Of a stretch of DNA of 64,000 nt, positions 51,551 to 64,000 are shown piece after piece (positions within the stretch are counted from its first letter, which is position 1; the number at the start of each line of letters is the position of its first letter). Source of the DNA: Stromatinia cepivora (Eukaryota > Ascomycota > Leotiomycetes > Helotiales > Sclerotiniaceae). The notes beneath the pieces are model-generated. The model searched no databases. It worked only from the letters and a program-made list of their open reading frames with translations, and was not told where the DNA came from. The stretch covers positions 1,178,001 through 1,242,000 of the forward strand of contig RCTD01000020.1 in assembly GCA_014898415.1 (NCBI GenBank). Direction: 5' to 3'. The translations under genes were made by a program, and so were the position numbers.

Positions 51551-52999
51551 CATAATCAGGAATGATTTCCTCTTACAAAAGAACCAAAATCTATGTATAT
51601 TTTTGGATGGAACGAGAGATAATTTTGTACTGGAGCTAGAGTATCGAGCAGGATTTCGGAACTGAGTTTAGAGTGAGAAAGAAAGACTCTAGTCAAAGAA
51701 AACAAGTAGAGAATATTGTACTACATTGTCGTAGTAGACAATTTGAAAATATATTTAGGATGGGGAAATGGTTTGAGATTTACAGTCATGGATCTGGTTG
51801 TGAGCAGTGAACTTTTTAGAGGGATCTCACATTCTGTCCACCATTATGCTTTCGAATTCCTGAATCATCGTACTCAATAAATCCGGTTTGCGTCATCAGG
51901 AGAATAAATCTTGCAAAGATTCGGCTAAGCAATAACTACTCACCGGGACCATATCATTAGTGAGCTATATTCTTGCCCTTACCATAGCACCTGGTGAGTT
52001 TTCGATTATTTGAATTTGTGAAATTTCTGTGGCGATTGCCTTCAGTCAATCTTCAACACTGGATATTCAACACTGATTTGATTTGTCCTTTGCGGTACAA
52101 TCGTCTTATATTGATGAAAGTATCTCGTGAAGGCACTCATCGAACATCTCATCCAAGGTACAATTTCTACACACTTCGAAGAATTCTCATCAGTCTTGTG
52201 GGATACCTGTAGTAAATAAATAGTATACTTCGTTTAGATATTCAAAGAAAGACTCTAGTCTCAAACTACCCGATGCGTATGGAGACTTACAAGCGCTACA
52301 CATTGCACCTTCCATCCAATATCCCTGCTACATTCTAACATCTATATGAACTATCAAAATTGACGTCTACGCTGTACCAGACACTCAGTTTGAATGCTGA
52401 CATCTAGTTGAACCTTCAAGAAATGCGTTTTGGTTTGATAGGATAAATGATATCATTATGAATGATTAGGTAGGTAGCTTTAAATTGCATAACATTAACG
52501 AGGGGTAATCATCTAATATTCCATGATTTTTAGCTGAGGTTATGGAATCTGACGAATAGTAGGTATGAAAGACCAACTAGCTAACGAATAACTTGTTGCT
52601 TTTTATTTATCCATAATGGGAGTACTCATTTGCCGTTCGTTTACTTCCGTGACATTGATAATCTCGGGATGTAAACATATTTTTCATCAGTGTCATGAGC
52701 AACAGAACCGACTCAACAAAAGATCTCCGATAGGCAATATAATCTTATCATCTGTAACCAAGCTCTCATATTACATATAAATGAAGCTCGACTCTATCAT
52801 TGGATTCCACCTCATCATCCCATCTTCACATAAAATATAACAATGCCGAAATACTACAATACTACAATACTCCAAACAATCCACACCCATCACGCCCACC
52901 GAAAGCATCTCACTAATCCCGCCATCTGGACCGCTGGCATCGAGTTTATATAATATATCAATAACCAATAACCAACCTCATTACTTTATAATTCTTTAA
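51551..52999. other. Intergenic, edge of the AT-rich block
   Basis: No gene was recognised. Base composition falls toward AT-rich over the last few hundred bases. ATACTACA occurs three times in tandem near 52850-52870. Confidence 0.45.
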
Positions 53000-53340
53000 C
53001 CCATACCAACCAATCCAACAACATGAGAACCTACATAATTAATCAGTGATAAAATTAAATATTATTTTATTTTTATGATTTGGAAGTTAGCTTGATTTAT
53101 CTGGATATATTACGTGAAAGGAAAGGGAAGGAAATAGCAATTATGTATATAACAATATAAAAGTCCAGTGATAAAAGGTAAAAGCCTAAAGCCTAGAGGA
53201 TAGATATTATCTGTCAGAGTCACAGATGGCAAAGAATCAATTAGTCCTTAAACAGCTATAAAACTTTTTATTATCCTTTTCTAACTAGAAGAACCTTTTT
53301 CTTTTAAATCCAATAAAAAGCAATATCGGAACAATAACAA

Positions 53341-53480
53341 ACCGCCGATTATATATTAGAGTTTAATGAATACAGAGATTTTATAGAGTTTTCTAATTAA
53401 TCGATGGCAGACCGTTGGTTATACACTGGCCTTTAATAATGAAGCTGTTTTCTTATAAAGATTTCTAACTTTACTAGCAA
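53341..53480. repeat. Two diverged 70-bp tandem copies
   Basis: ACCGCCGATTATATATTAGA at 53341 recurs as ACCGTTGGTTATACACTGGC at 53411, followed by GTTTAATGA/CTTTAATAA and TTTCTAA in both. Most differences at the start are C/T or G/A. Confidence 0.6.
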
Positions 53481-53777
53481 TATCCTTTCAACAATCGTAA
53501 TAGAACCTTCCCTTCGGAGCTTTGCTTCCGAGAAACCAATAAATTGCTGGTCTGTTTGTAATTGTGGGGAATCATCGATTGATAAAGCGGTTGCAATATA
53601 AAATGCTTTTTATATTATAAACAAAAAGATAAACAATAACAATAACAATAACAAAAACATATATAATCTACTTTTTGAAGATTATATAAACCTATCGGAA
53701 TTCCATCTTCGAAACTTTATACTTCGATATTGCAATCGTAGTATTATATCTTAAAACTTTTTGTTACTCTTTTCGTT

Positions 53778-54994
53778 ATGTTTCAGTTTTTTCCCGAATT
53801 AACAGTGCATTTGGTTTGTGTGTCTTTGCAATTTATGTATCCAATATGTTTTCGCTGTGTTAAACGTATTGTTTATTATGATAATACAAAATCTTTATTT
53901 GAAGGAGAGGTAATAAATGAGGAATACTTTTTTCCAAAAGGATCCAATCTGGTATATACAGAATATATTCGAAAAAAGAAACTTTGTATAGCACTATTAA
54001 AAGACATTAATCCCACAATAAACCATTTATTGCAACTTCATCGCAAATAACAGGTAACCAAAGTAAGCTCACCGGAAGAGATTATACTATTGAGGAAATT
54101 GGAGGGTCGGCAAACTAAATTCATACAGAAAATAGAGACCTTCCTTCGCAAACAAAAGAAATATGGTTTGATATGATCATTCTATAATATAAAGGAAGCT
54201 GTATTGATATTAAATATACAAATAAAGAAATTGATGAAATTGACAAAGATATGTATGGATTTGTAGCGATATTCTATCGATACACTAGATATAATTCATT
54301 ATGTTTCTTGTTAACAATTGAGTAGTTATATTAACAGCCGGTAAATAAATCAATGAGTGATGATAAGCTGGAGGATACTATTAGCAAAGAGAATAAGGAA
54401 GAGATCCCTGAAATTCCTTCGATTCAATTATCGAAATCTGTTTGTATTCTATTAACGAAATCGATATATCGAAAAACAATCAAAAACAAAGCCAAAAGTA
54501 CCAAAAATACCAATGGGATAACAACGAAGAAATTACAGATCACTATATTTCGAATAGCCAAAACGAAATTTATTGGGAAAGTTTTCAAATCGGTTTTTAT
54601 CAAAAGAAAAGCATCGAAACTGGTTGAACTTTTTGATAATGATAACGAGGATCTATAATAATTAAATGTTAAATTATCAAGCTTTAAGAGGTTTAAAAGG
54701 GAAAAGACTTTAATAGTTAATATATCGTTTCCATTTCCGATAAGTTTTGATAAACTAAATCCAGTTTCTAAAACCAATATAACATTATCGATTATTTATC
54801 GAGAATCGTTGGTAGTTTCAATGAAGTTAATAATGCCTGCAGTAGAGAAATCAATAGCTCAAATTAAAGGTCTCGATCTTTTGAAGAACTCCAGTGGTAA
54901 TAATGTAAGTATTGTTCTAAATAAGTATAATCAATTGATAAAAAAGCTTTTAGATCGATATAACGAATATAATAATTTGAATTTAATTGATTAA
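53778..54994 (+). pseudogene. Unidentified Lys-rich ORF debris
   Basis: Three plus-strand frames follow one another: 53778-54050 (ends IALLKDINPTINHLLQLHRK), 54353-54658 (Lys-rich, NKAKSTKNTNGITTKK) and 54809-54994 (MKLIMPAVEKSIAQIKGLDL). They are separated by stops. They look like pieces of one or more proteins from a mobile element or an RIP-hit gene. I recognise no family. They are oriented against the Gypsy and Copia remains. Confidence 0.35.
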
Positions 54995-55499
54995 TGATTA
55001 AATACTAATGAATCTTTTAGACCTCAATTATAAAGTATAATTAAATCTCCCTTTATATTTATTTCTATAACAATTCTATAAATTTTCTGTCGGGATTTTA
55101 TTATCGAAAAATATATTTAGTGAATATTCCATTAATCGGCGAAACCGAATACTAATAAAGATTCGGATAATATAGATAAAGATGGATTGTTAAAGGCGGA
55201 GATAAGAAAACAAAGGAAATACAAATGTTTAATAGCGAAGTGAAAATGATATATTTGTAATGATTTATTAAAATAAATTGATTATATAAGGGTTTTTAAA
55301 TATAAATATTCTAATTTTTTAATACAAATATAAATCCTTTTTGTTTTTGTAATATACTTTGATAATATTATTTCTTTGTTTTTCATCATTATTATAATGA
55401 TGATATATTTTCTTTTTCATAGTTTTTCAAATACTTTTTGATATATATTAAGTTTCGTGAAGTTTTTTATATATCTTTTGTTAATTGATAATCTTTTTA

Positions 55500-58400
55500 T
55501 TGTACTAAATATTGCGTTCTTTATTCTTTCCTTTTATAAGTTAGTATTTTTTCGATTTTATATTTTATATATCCTTCAATTTCTTTAGGAGGCAGAGGAT
55601 CGATAATATCTTCACGTTTAAATTATAATTCGAATAACGAGATATAAAAGATATTATATATTTTGTATAATACTGGAAGTGTTAGTTTGTATATTTATCC
55701 ATTACTTTTGATATTAATGATAGTAAAGAGATTTATAAAACGATCAAAGAATTTCTTTTTGGATTATAGCTATTTGATATTCTTGATATTGAACATAACT
55801 TTATTATCAATATAAAATCGCCAGAGTAAATCTTTCTTATTATTCTTCGATTTTTTTTTATTGAATTATTCCAAATTTCTGTTAGCTTTGCTCTTTCCTG
55901 GTTTAACGATTCGATATATTCTTGTATAACAAACGCCTTCCCTTCAGTATCGGTGTCCTCGCTGATATAACTAAATATGAGTAGGTATTTATACATTATT
56001 TTAAAGAGTATTTCGCCAATTGCATTATGCTATATTATATTATATATAAATTCTACTAAGGATAATAATAATACTTAATCGTTTTATCTTCAATTGGTAT
56101 AATATATAATATAATGGATTAGATTCTGATTTTGTCGTTTTGTTTGATTATCGATTTGTAGATAGAACATTATCGATAATTTGCAATGTATTTTTAAATA
56201 GAAAAACAAGCTCCCCCAAAATTTATTTGCGAATTGTAATCTTCGATCTGAAATTATTCCTTTTAGTATATTGAAATCCTTAAAAATATATCGAAATAGA
56301 ATCTTTACTAATTCAAATGAGATTATTGTTTTATTGATTAAAATATATCAAATAAGTTTTATATATTTATCGATAACAATAAAAATAGTGTTGTATATAT
56401 ATTTATTTATTTTTAAAGGAGATAAATCTGTGATAAAATCCATTGTTATTTCTTTTCAAGGATTAAAAAAGAATAATAGGGTTTATAACTTGCTATAGAA
56501 TTGATAATATTTTATAATTGTCCACTAACAAATAATATATATTTATATATATCTTTTTATATTTTTCATTATATTAAACCAGAAATACTTGTTTTTCAAT
56601 ATCTCCTAGGTTTTCTTGATACCCTAATAATCTTCTATAGGGTTATTGTAATAGGCCTTCAAGATTTCGATCTTTATAACTTTATTTAATAGTATAAAGG
56701 TATATTCATTATAAATAAGCAAACTATCGATGTCGACTTTCCAAAATGCAATGTCTTCAATTGAATTATATTAGTATTTCAGATACTCCTTGCTCTTTAT
56801 AAAATCGTTATTCTTTTGAAACCGCAATAAAGCATTTTTTATTGATTCTGATATTAATTCAAATGCTATTTTGTTATTAATTAATATACTAATTATCCGA
56901 TATGGTATCGATTATTTGTAATCAGTTCCTACCAGTGATCCTTTAGAATCGTATAAGGGCAAATTATACCCTTCCTATTAGAAAAGGCTTATAGCATTCT
57001 ATAAGGGTTCTGTTTCTACTTTCAAGAGAAAGAAAATTGCGGTTATTATTATAATACTTTTCAATTTATTTTGTAATGTAGATAGTATTTCATTAATATC
57101 ATTTATATTTTCCGTATAATCTGATTGTTTTGATGGATCGTTGGTAGGGTTTAATCTACCTGATCTATATATAATTGTAAAATCGTAGGCGGCCAGAACT
57201 TCGGCTTATCATACTTGCCTACTATTGAATTCTTTTTTCTCTATAAAGTATTAAAGATTATTGTGATTTGTTTTGATTACAATAATATATTAATTATTTA
57301 TGATATAATACTATCATTAAACAAAAGCTGTATAAATAATTAAAAGTTCTTAATCGTAAATGAAATATCTTTGTTCTACTAAATTAAGCTTTCGCAAATA
57401 GAAGGTAATAGAATATTATCGAAAAGTAATAGGATCGTTTGTATTATCAAAGAATAGCTAAAAGAATATATATCCTAATATAAACCCAGAAGTATTGGTT
57501 TCGATTAGGATTCGGAGTGCTGAATCAAAATGTTAGAGTATTGGTGTTATAATAAAAACTTCTTTTAAGTTATCAAAGATATTTTGAATCTTTTTTGTTT
57601 ATTTGAATTTTAATATAGTTTTTTTCTTTTTAATATTTTATAATAGATTTATTAAATTATAGGCGATTCGCGAATAAACTGCGATAAATCGTTAATAAAA
57701 ATTTATAAAGTTTAAGAAAACTTGAACTTCGTAAAAGGATGTCGATGTGAGTCATTTAATGATAATTTGAATTCTGCTTGGTTTTATAGTAACGTCTTTC
57801 CTTGATATAATAAAACCCAAGAATTCCATTTTGTGTATATAGAATACACATTTCTTTAATTTGATATAAAACTTATATTCAAGTAATCTAATAAAGACTC
57901 TGTGAATATTAATAATATAAGTTTCTTTATTTTTAAAATAAATAAAAATGTTATTAAGGTATATAATACAAATATTATCTGTAAGATCGGTGAATACTTG
58001 ATTGATATATATCTAAAAGGTAACAGAGCCATTAATCAGGTCGAAAGATATAATTAGATACTCGAACTATTCATAGCGAGTATAGAATATTGTCTTCTAT
58101 TCATCGCTTTCCTATATATATATTCGATAATATACATCTTTGAGATCGAGTTTTGTGAAGAAGACTCTTTGCTTTAAGCGATCCAACAATTCGTTAATTA
58201 GGGGTAAAAGGATATAGTTTTTTTTCGTAATCCTATTGAGGTTATAATAATCGATATATAATCGATAACCATCTCCTTTCTTTGGAATAAATATAATCGG
58301 GGCTTCGATAAAACTAATCGAATAACGAATCTAATCTTTTTTTTGATATTCTTCAAAATATTTTTATAGAATCATTAATTCCTTTTCCGAAAAAGTATAT

Positions 58401-59900
58401 ATGAATCCCCAAAGAAAAATTGATCCGGATTCGAGGTTAATATAATATTCTATCGGATGATGGTTGAATAATATATTGCTTTTATCTTTTGAAAAGGCTT
58501 TTTTATATTCCTTATATTCAGAAAATATTTGTAAGGGTGATAATATAAAAATGTTCTTGGAGTTTGGCGATGCTCTTATAGTTGATTAAGTTTCAAATAG
58601 TAGTACACAGATTTTGATCCCAATCTTCATCTTTTTATACTGTGACGCACAAGAGCCGTAGTAGAGCTGAATAAATAGGGTCAATTATATTCTTTAGAAT
58701 CTATAATTGAAGAATTATGACTTGTAAAAAGCGATTAGATATATATATATAAATATTCATTTATAGACTGTAGGGTTATGCGTAAATGTTATTAGGGTTA
58801 CTATTTTATTATATTAAATTGTATGATTCGTAATGTATGCATATAGATGATTAGTTTATAAATTGATATGGGAGATAAGAGGTATCACGTGGTTAGCCTC
58901 CTGTGGTTCACGATTCGTGACATATACAATTCTTTAACCATTATCATTTCGAGATTTTATAATGCAGATCTAAAACAGAACGAAATCGATTATCAATCGA
59001 TATCGAAGTTTACTATTTGAAGCCAAGATAGTTCTAAGATAATATCGATCCTTAATAGATCCAGAATAGTAATGATGAATTGATAAATATACATTCTTTT
59101 TTTTTATATTTATTTGTTATTTCGATAACAAACCGATAATTATTGTAAAAGGATATACTAATATTATTAGTTGATACTAATGAAGGGCCTTTGCTGGGAT
59201 CAGGGGTCCAATTCTATTCGATATATTTGTTTTATTGAATAATATTAATTTGCGTTTCGGAATCAATAAGATAATATATTTTTGTTGGAGTGTTGTTGAC
59301 CTTGAAATTTGCTTCGATAGTTAGGATAATGTATCCCTTTTATTGAGAATCCAGAATCACTGGAATAATTAAAATTATTATTGGATCGCAGTGTTTCCTT
59401 AACTATTATTTTGCAAAGGATATATAGAGCAATTGTAAATTAGATAATTGCCCTTATATTATCAACAGATATATAGATTGGTGCACTTTTTCGAATAATG
59501 ACCCAATTGTTGACAATAGTAGCATTACAATTCCTGTTCTTGGTAATCTTCCTTTGAAGTTCCTTTATCTTTTTTTTCCGTAAAGGAAGATTTGGAATGT
59601 TGAGACTGTGGTTATATATTATTAATCGACGATGAATTATTCTACTTTTGAGATTATCTGTTTTAAAGGAGATTAGAAGGATGATTAGATTGTATAAAAG
59701 AATTACTCTGTTTTCGATTATGAGATATATTAAAGGGGTTTGTAGTGTAATATATTTTATTTATATTCTTTAGACGGTATATTTGTTTGATTAATTCATT
59801 TTTGTTTTTTGATTGTTGAAGTGATTCCGAAATTCTTTTTACAATATAAAAGAATAGATTTGTTAAAAGATATTTTTTCCGAATATTATCTATCTTTGAT
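55500..59900 (-). mobile_element. RIP-degraded Gypsy-type (Ty3) retrotransposon remains
   Basis: Read on the minus strand, the pol order is Gypsy-like. A protease-like stretch (YYLIDSETQINII, about 59.25 kb) comes first. Reverse transcriptase follows, with EAPIIFIPKKGDGYRLYIDY near 58.3 kb, LLDRLKQRVFFTKLDLKDVY near 58.15 kb, and KCVFYIHKMEFLGFIIS and VQVFLNFINFY near 57.7-57.85 kb. An integrase-end-like segment (YIESLNQERAKLTEIWNNSI) lies at 55733-55996. The catalytic YxDD box reads YLNN at about 57.95 kb. Many in-frame stops interrupt it. It is split by a solo LTR. Element ends were not found. Confidence 0.75.
58641..58922. mobile_element. Solo LTR nested in the Gypsy relic
   Basis: A 282-bp segment starts TGTGACGCAC, ends CGATTCGTGACA, and is flanked on both sides by the 5-bp direct duplication TATAC (58636-58640 and 58923-58927). 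TG...CA termini plus a 5-bp target duplication are the hallmark of an LTR retrotransposon insertion. No internal region is present, so recombination between LTRs removed it. Confidence 0.8.
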
Positions 59901-60099
59901 TCGATTTCCTTTTTTAAATTATTGAGGTATATTATAAAACTGTTTATATTTTATATAGTGTTAACTTTTGGTGCAGGAAATAGTAGTATTGTTGATTATA
60001 TAGGTTGAATTAAGGATCTATAATTCTAGTAGAAATAGAATTAAAGTTATCCCTAAATATGGTCTATGCACCATTATGGTTTCATAACCTCAATTCTAA

Positions 60100-63000
60100 T
60101 CCTATAATAGCCTCATTTCCAATACTCCCCCATTGAGGATATCCTATTCGATCCTTTTAGGTTACTAATCCTAACATTTTCTTGAACCTTTCGAAAGCAA
60201 TCCTTGCACAAAGCTTCGTCATTCCGTCAACAACTATATCATACGTATTGATATAACTAATAACGATTCTCCCCTTTTCTGTTAAGTTTCTAATGAAATA
60301 ATAATTGATATTTATATATTTGGATTGTTTATACAAACATAAATTCTTGATTAAAACTAAAGCGTTTTGATTGTTACCAAACATCTAAACTGTATCTCCG
60401 TTCTTTTCAATATAACTTGATCTGAATAGATCTTTGAGTATTTGTGCAATCTATCTTCTTTATTTGATAAACATTGCCATTGTAATATATTCTGATTCCA
60501 TACTAAAGGTAATCATAGATATTTGTTTCTTGCTAACCCACGATATAAAACCTTTATAGAATATCACAACTCCCTTTGAAACATTTTTTCGGTTATGTTT
60601 GTCATTAATCCAATCTGTATTTATATATACCTTTATTATATCATTAGGTATATTGTATTCTTTGCAGATATCAGATTATACTCTCTTGATCCGAATTATA
60701 GCTTTTGTTTGATTATTGATTGTAGATATTACATCAGATTCTTCAAAGCTATAGTATAATATTTTGCTGATTTTGCTATAAATTGTGAAAGTTTTTCAAT
60801 TGAGAATACTATATTTAATTGGGTATATACCATTAGATGAATTATATTTCCTATTCGTTGTTAATATTCATTCATATTTACTAATTCATCATTATCGGTT
60901 GTTAATCGAAGATAAGTATAATTTATTATTAGCAATTTCTTGGTTTGATATTATTCATATATAATATTGTATTTAGTTAGTATAATATCGAGATATTCTT
61001 TTTGATCTATAATTAATGTATATATTTTTTTATTGCGAATAATTTTAATATTTAGAATCTTACTAATCTCCCTTAGATTCTTGATATTAAAATAAATCGA
61101 TAGCTTTTCATCGAATTAAATGATTTGCGATAATATATATAATATAATAACAATATCGTTGATATATATTAGTAATATTATATCACAGTCTTTAAATATA
61201 TACAGATATAGGTCTATCAAACTTTGTACAAAACCTATATCTAAAAGCTCTTTCTTCAATAGTAAACTTTAGTCTTTTTAATTTGCTTCAATCTATATAA
61301 GCTTTATAGAGTTTGTAATATATATCCCTTTTTGATTTTAATATCTTGGAATGGTTCGAGGTAGATTTTTTTCTTCAAATATAATTCGGTAAAAGTATTT
61401 TTGATATCGAAATATAAATATTCCAAATTTTCCTTTACAATAATAGTTAGGAATAATCTGAATATATTTAGCCTCATTATTGATATAAACGTTTCGTTAT
61501 AATCCTTTTCTAATATTTGATTGAATCTTCGAGTTATTAATCTTGCCTTAAATCGTTTTACCTTGTTATTCTTAGTCTTAATTATAAATACCCATTTCGT
61601 TGAAACCAAATTACTTTTTTTAAAAAATATATATTCTTTCCAAATACCATTTTGAACTAAAAATATAATTTCCTTTTGAATAACTTCCTTCCATTTTTCA
61701 AAGTGTTTTTGATCCGATATTGCTTCTTTATAAGTTTTTGATATTTTAATTCCTAAAACTTTTTCAATCGGATATACTACACCTTCTATATTGTTTGTAT
61801 CTATCAACGAAATTATAAAATCTAAAACGATCTTATCTTTGATATAAAGATCCATTTTATAAATAATTGGAATTATAATTATAATATATTCTACATTTTC
61901 TTGAGTTTTGGTCTGTATAAATATTATAATCAATATCTTTATAATCTTACTTTTCCATTCTTTTTTAGAATCTTATTTTATATCTCTTTTCTGTTTTCGT
62001 ATTAAATACCTTGGAGATTCGTTTTCAAGATCCATTTTATCCTTTTACTCGATCTTAAATGATTATGGATTTATTTCACTTTTGATCCTGTTGAAATAAG
62101 CTTGTTAGCAAAATTTAAAACAATCTTAAATTTTACTTTCGATACAAATTCAGGGTTTGCAAAAGTTGATTTTTGAATTGAACCCTCTGAAATGATGAAT
62201 TCGATATCTAAAGTATCTTTGAAAAAAGATTCTTGATTTGTTTTTTGGATATTATTATCTTTATCTTTATTGTATATTAATATTGATATATCTAATTTAT
62301 CTAATTTCAATTCGACAATTAAAGTATTTGATATAATTATTAAACTTAATATAATATCTACTAGAGAGAACACCTTAAAACGAAGATAATACAAATATTA
62401 CATTTAATATTGAAATGAAAAGATACCTTATTTGTTGTCAATCTACCATAAGGTTTTCGATCTAGTTTTATATTCTTTGTTCTTTGTAGGTTTGATTTAC
62501 AATTTCTTAATTTAAAATCTAAATCTCCTTCTCGATAAGATTTATTTATGATTATTCTACTTAATCGAAATATATAACCTAATTTTAAAGAATATACTTT
62601 AATATATTTATTTATAACTTTTGAATACCCTAAGAATATATTGATTTTCGAAATATCCTGCAACTTGTTGTATTTTTATCTTTTCAAAATAATCTTGGGA
62701 TTAATATAAATATAATATTTACTTCCCCAGATTTTATATATCTTTATATTTAATATTATATCTGTAAAAGCTTTATAAAAGATCGATTTATTCTATTTAT
62801 ATTAGGATCAATATTAATACGATTCTTAATATAAATATTATACTTTATAATTTCGTTCCAAAATTCTAATGATAATTTAGTTTCTTTTAATATTACTTTT
62901 ATATCTGTTTTTGCAATCCTTATATTCTATTTGTAGGTTTGTTTTGATATAAAAAAACAATTATTATAATTTCGAATCGTATACCTAATAATCATTCATA

Positions 63001-64000
63001 AATAACTTATAGGAATTCCAATACATTATCAATCCTAACTACAATGATTTTTTCTTCAATAACTAATTCTATCTCCTTTTTCCAAGTTTTTCAATATTTG
63101 AATTATATCGTTCTTTTGTTTAAATAATATAATCCAATTTACTTTTGTATAATTATCAATGATCAATATGAAATAACAATTTCCTCGAATCGATTTTGGG
63201 AATAATCCTGCAATATCGAAATATATAAATTCGAGTCTTTTGATTTGTACAGATTCAATTGCTTCGAAATACAATTAATCATTTTAATAAGTATACATAT
63301 TTTGTAGATATCTAATTCAATTGGGACCTTTATCGGTTTGGTTATATTGGATATCTTGTATAGATTCTTGATTTTGTTTGGATCTAGATAATTGAATCTT
63401 CGATGTTATAATAGATATCTTTTTTTCTTTTTAAATATCAATTCGTTATCGATATTTTTGATACTATCAATTATCTCTGAAAAAAAGCCTTTTTCCTGAT
63501 CATTTTGGTATACATTAAACAAAGAACTATATCCTCATATCCTTGGTTATATATAAAACTATATACATTCCATCTTGCATTCTAATATGGATAACTTTCT
63601 TATTGTCCTTCTTGAAATATATATAATAAAAATTGAATTCCCCTTACAACCCTATTTCGTAGATTCTTTTTCTTGATAACAAGTTTATTCCTAATCCTAA
63701 TATATATAACATATTTGAAATAACATCTTAAAAACTATCTTTATATACTATATCCATTAAATCCCAATAACGATAATATATCACTCTTCTATCAATTTTT
63801 ATTTTCGTTTAATAATAAATTCTATTGATCTAAATAATAAAGATTGATTAGATATATATAAAGAAGTATTTATATCGATATATCATTTATTAAGGGAAAC
63901 CTTATTAATAATTTCCTTTATCAAATTGTAATCTTCCTTTATCATATCCTTAATATCAGAATCTAATTCAGAGATATTATTAACAAAATATACTTGGTTT
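60100..64000 (-). mobile_element. RIP-degraded Copia-type (Ty1) retrotransposon remains
   Basis: On the minus strand the order is integrase, reverse transcriptase, RNase H, which is diagnostic of Copia. Integrase: FDIAGLFPKSIRGNCYFILI (63056-63274). A stretch resembling the integrase-RT connection: NIFLGYSKVINKYIKVYSL (62361-62663). RT: HFEKWKEVIQKEIIFLVQNG and STKWVFIIKTKNNKVKRFKA (61304-61933), then YIND at 61166-61155 in place of the catalytic YVDD. RNase H: NNQNALVLIKNLCLYKQSKY and DGMTKL (60157-60384). Stops and frameshifts are frequent. The gag end lies beyond the window and LTRs were not found. Confidence 0.85.

Larger units (their letters stand above)
53000..64000. repeat. AT-rich, RIP-like repeat block
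   Basis: From about 53.0 kb to the window end the DNA is overwhelmingly A/T with frequent TATA/AATA words, no intact gene, and retrotransposon fragments full of stops. Codons that should be GAT/GAC read AAT/AAC and similar, as expected from C-to-T changes on both strands by repeat-induced point mutation. The block continues beyond the window. Confidence 0.85.

Overview
The window is nuclear DNA from a filamentous ascomycete. Genes carry several short introns (about 45-210 bp, one of 512 bp) with GT(A/G)AG-type donors and CTAAC/CTGAC-like branch points. Families include a Pth11/rhodopsin-domain membrane protein, a 2EXR-domain protein, a GH76 cell-wall enzyme, an NRPS-like reductase and a bifunctional ARG5,6. 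The last 11 kb is a strongly AT-rich block of ruined retrotransposons that looks RIP-mutated. Intron style, gene content and AT-rich islands would fit a leotiomycete such as Botrytis/Sclerotinia, but that placement is an inference from general knowledge, not a search.

Layout. 0.3-1.6 kb: degraded type-B carboxylesterase (-). 2.2-2.8 kb: MITE-like element. 3.2-4.4 kb: six-exon Pth11-like membrane protein (-). 6.6-7.4 kb: DPRVDSDLDG-repeat protein (+). 8.0-8.3 kb: MITE with 29-bp perfect terminal inverted repeats. 9.6-10.8 kb: F-box-like protein (+). 14.4-17.1 kb: ARG5,6 arginine-biosynthesis polyprotein (-). 18.8-19.8 kb: synaptobrevin R-SNARE (-). 21.6-23.7 kb: Zn2Cys6 transcription factor (-). 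26.3-27.7 kb: DCW1/DFG5-like GH76 enzyme (+). 30.2-32.4 kb: laccase-like multicopper oxidase (+), convergent with 32.8-36.3 kb: an A-T-R NRPS-like reductase (-) carrying an in-frame TAG. 40.8-41.3 kb: a 91-residue basic protein split over three exons (-). 43.1-45.4 kb: DBF2/Sid2-type NDR kinase (-). 46.1-47.2 kb: MOSC protein (+), ending in a perfect hairpin. 48.2-49.9 kb: HIS7 (-). 50.8-51.6 kb: frameshifted 2EXR protein (+). 53-64 kb: AT-rich repeat block with Gypsy and Copia remains, a nested solo LTR and unidentified ORF debris.

How the genes relate. Most are ordinary housekeeping or cell-biology genes: arginine and histidine synthesis, exocytosis, septation signalling and wall assembly. 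They do not form one pathway. The one pair that may act together is the laccase-like oxidase and the adjacent NRPS-like carboxylic-acid reductase, whose 3' ends lie only 437 bp apart. This is a typical small secondary-metabolism arrangement, and the reductase appears disabled here. Exon structures were joined by hand from splice consensus, reading-frame continuity and family motifs, so boundaries are predictions. No computational search was run.
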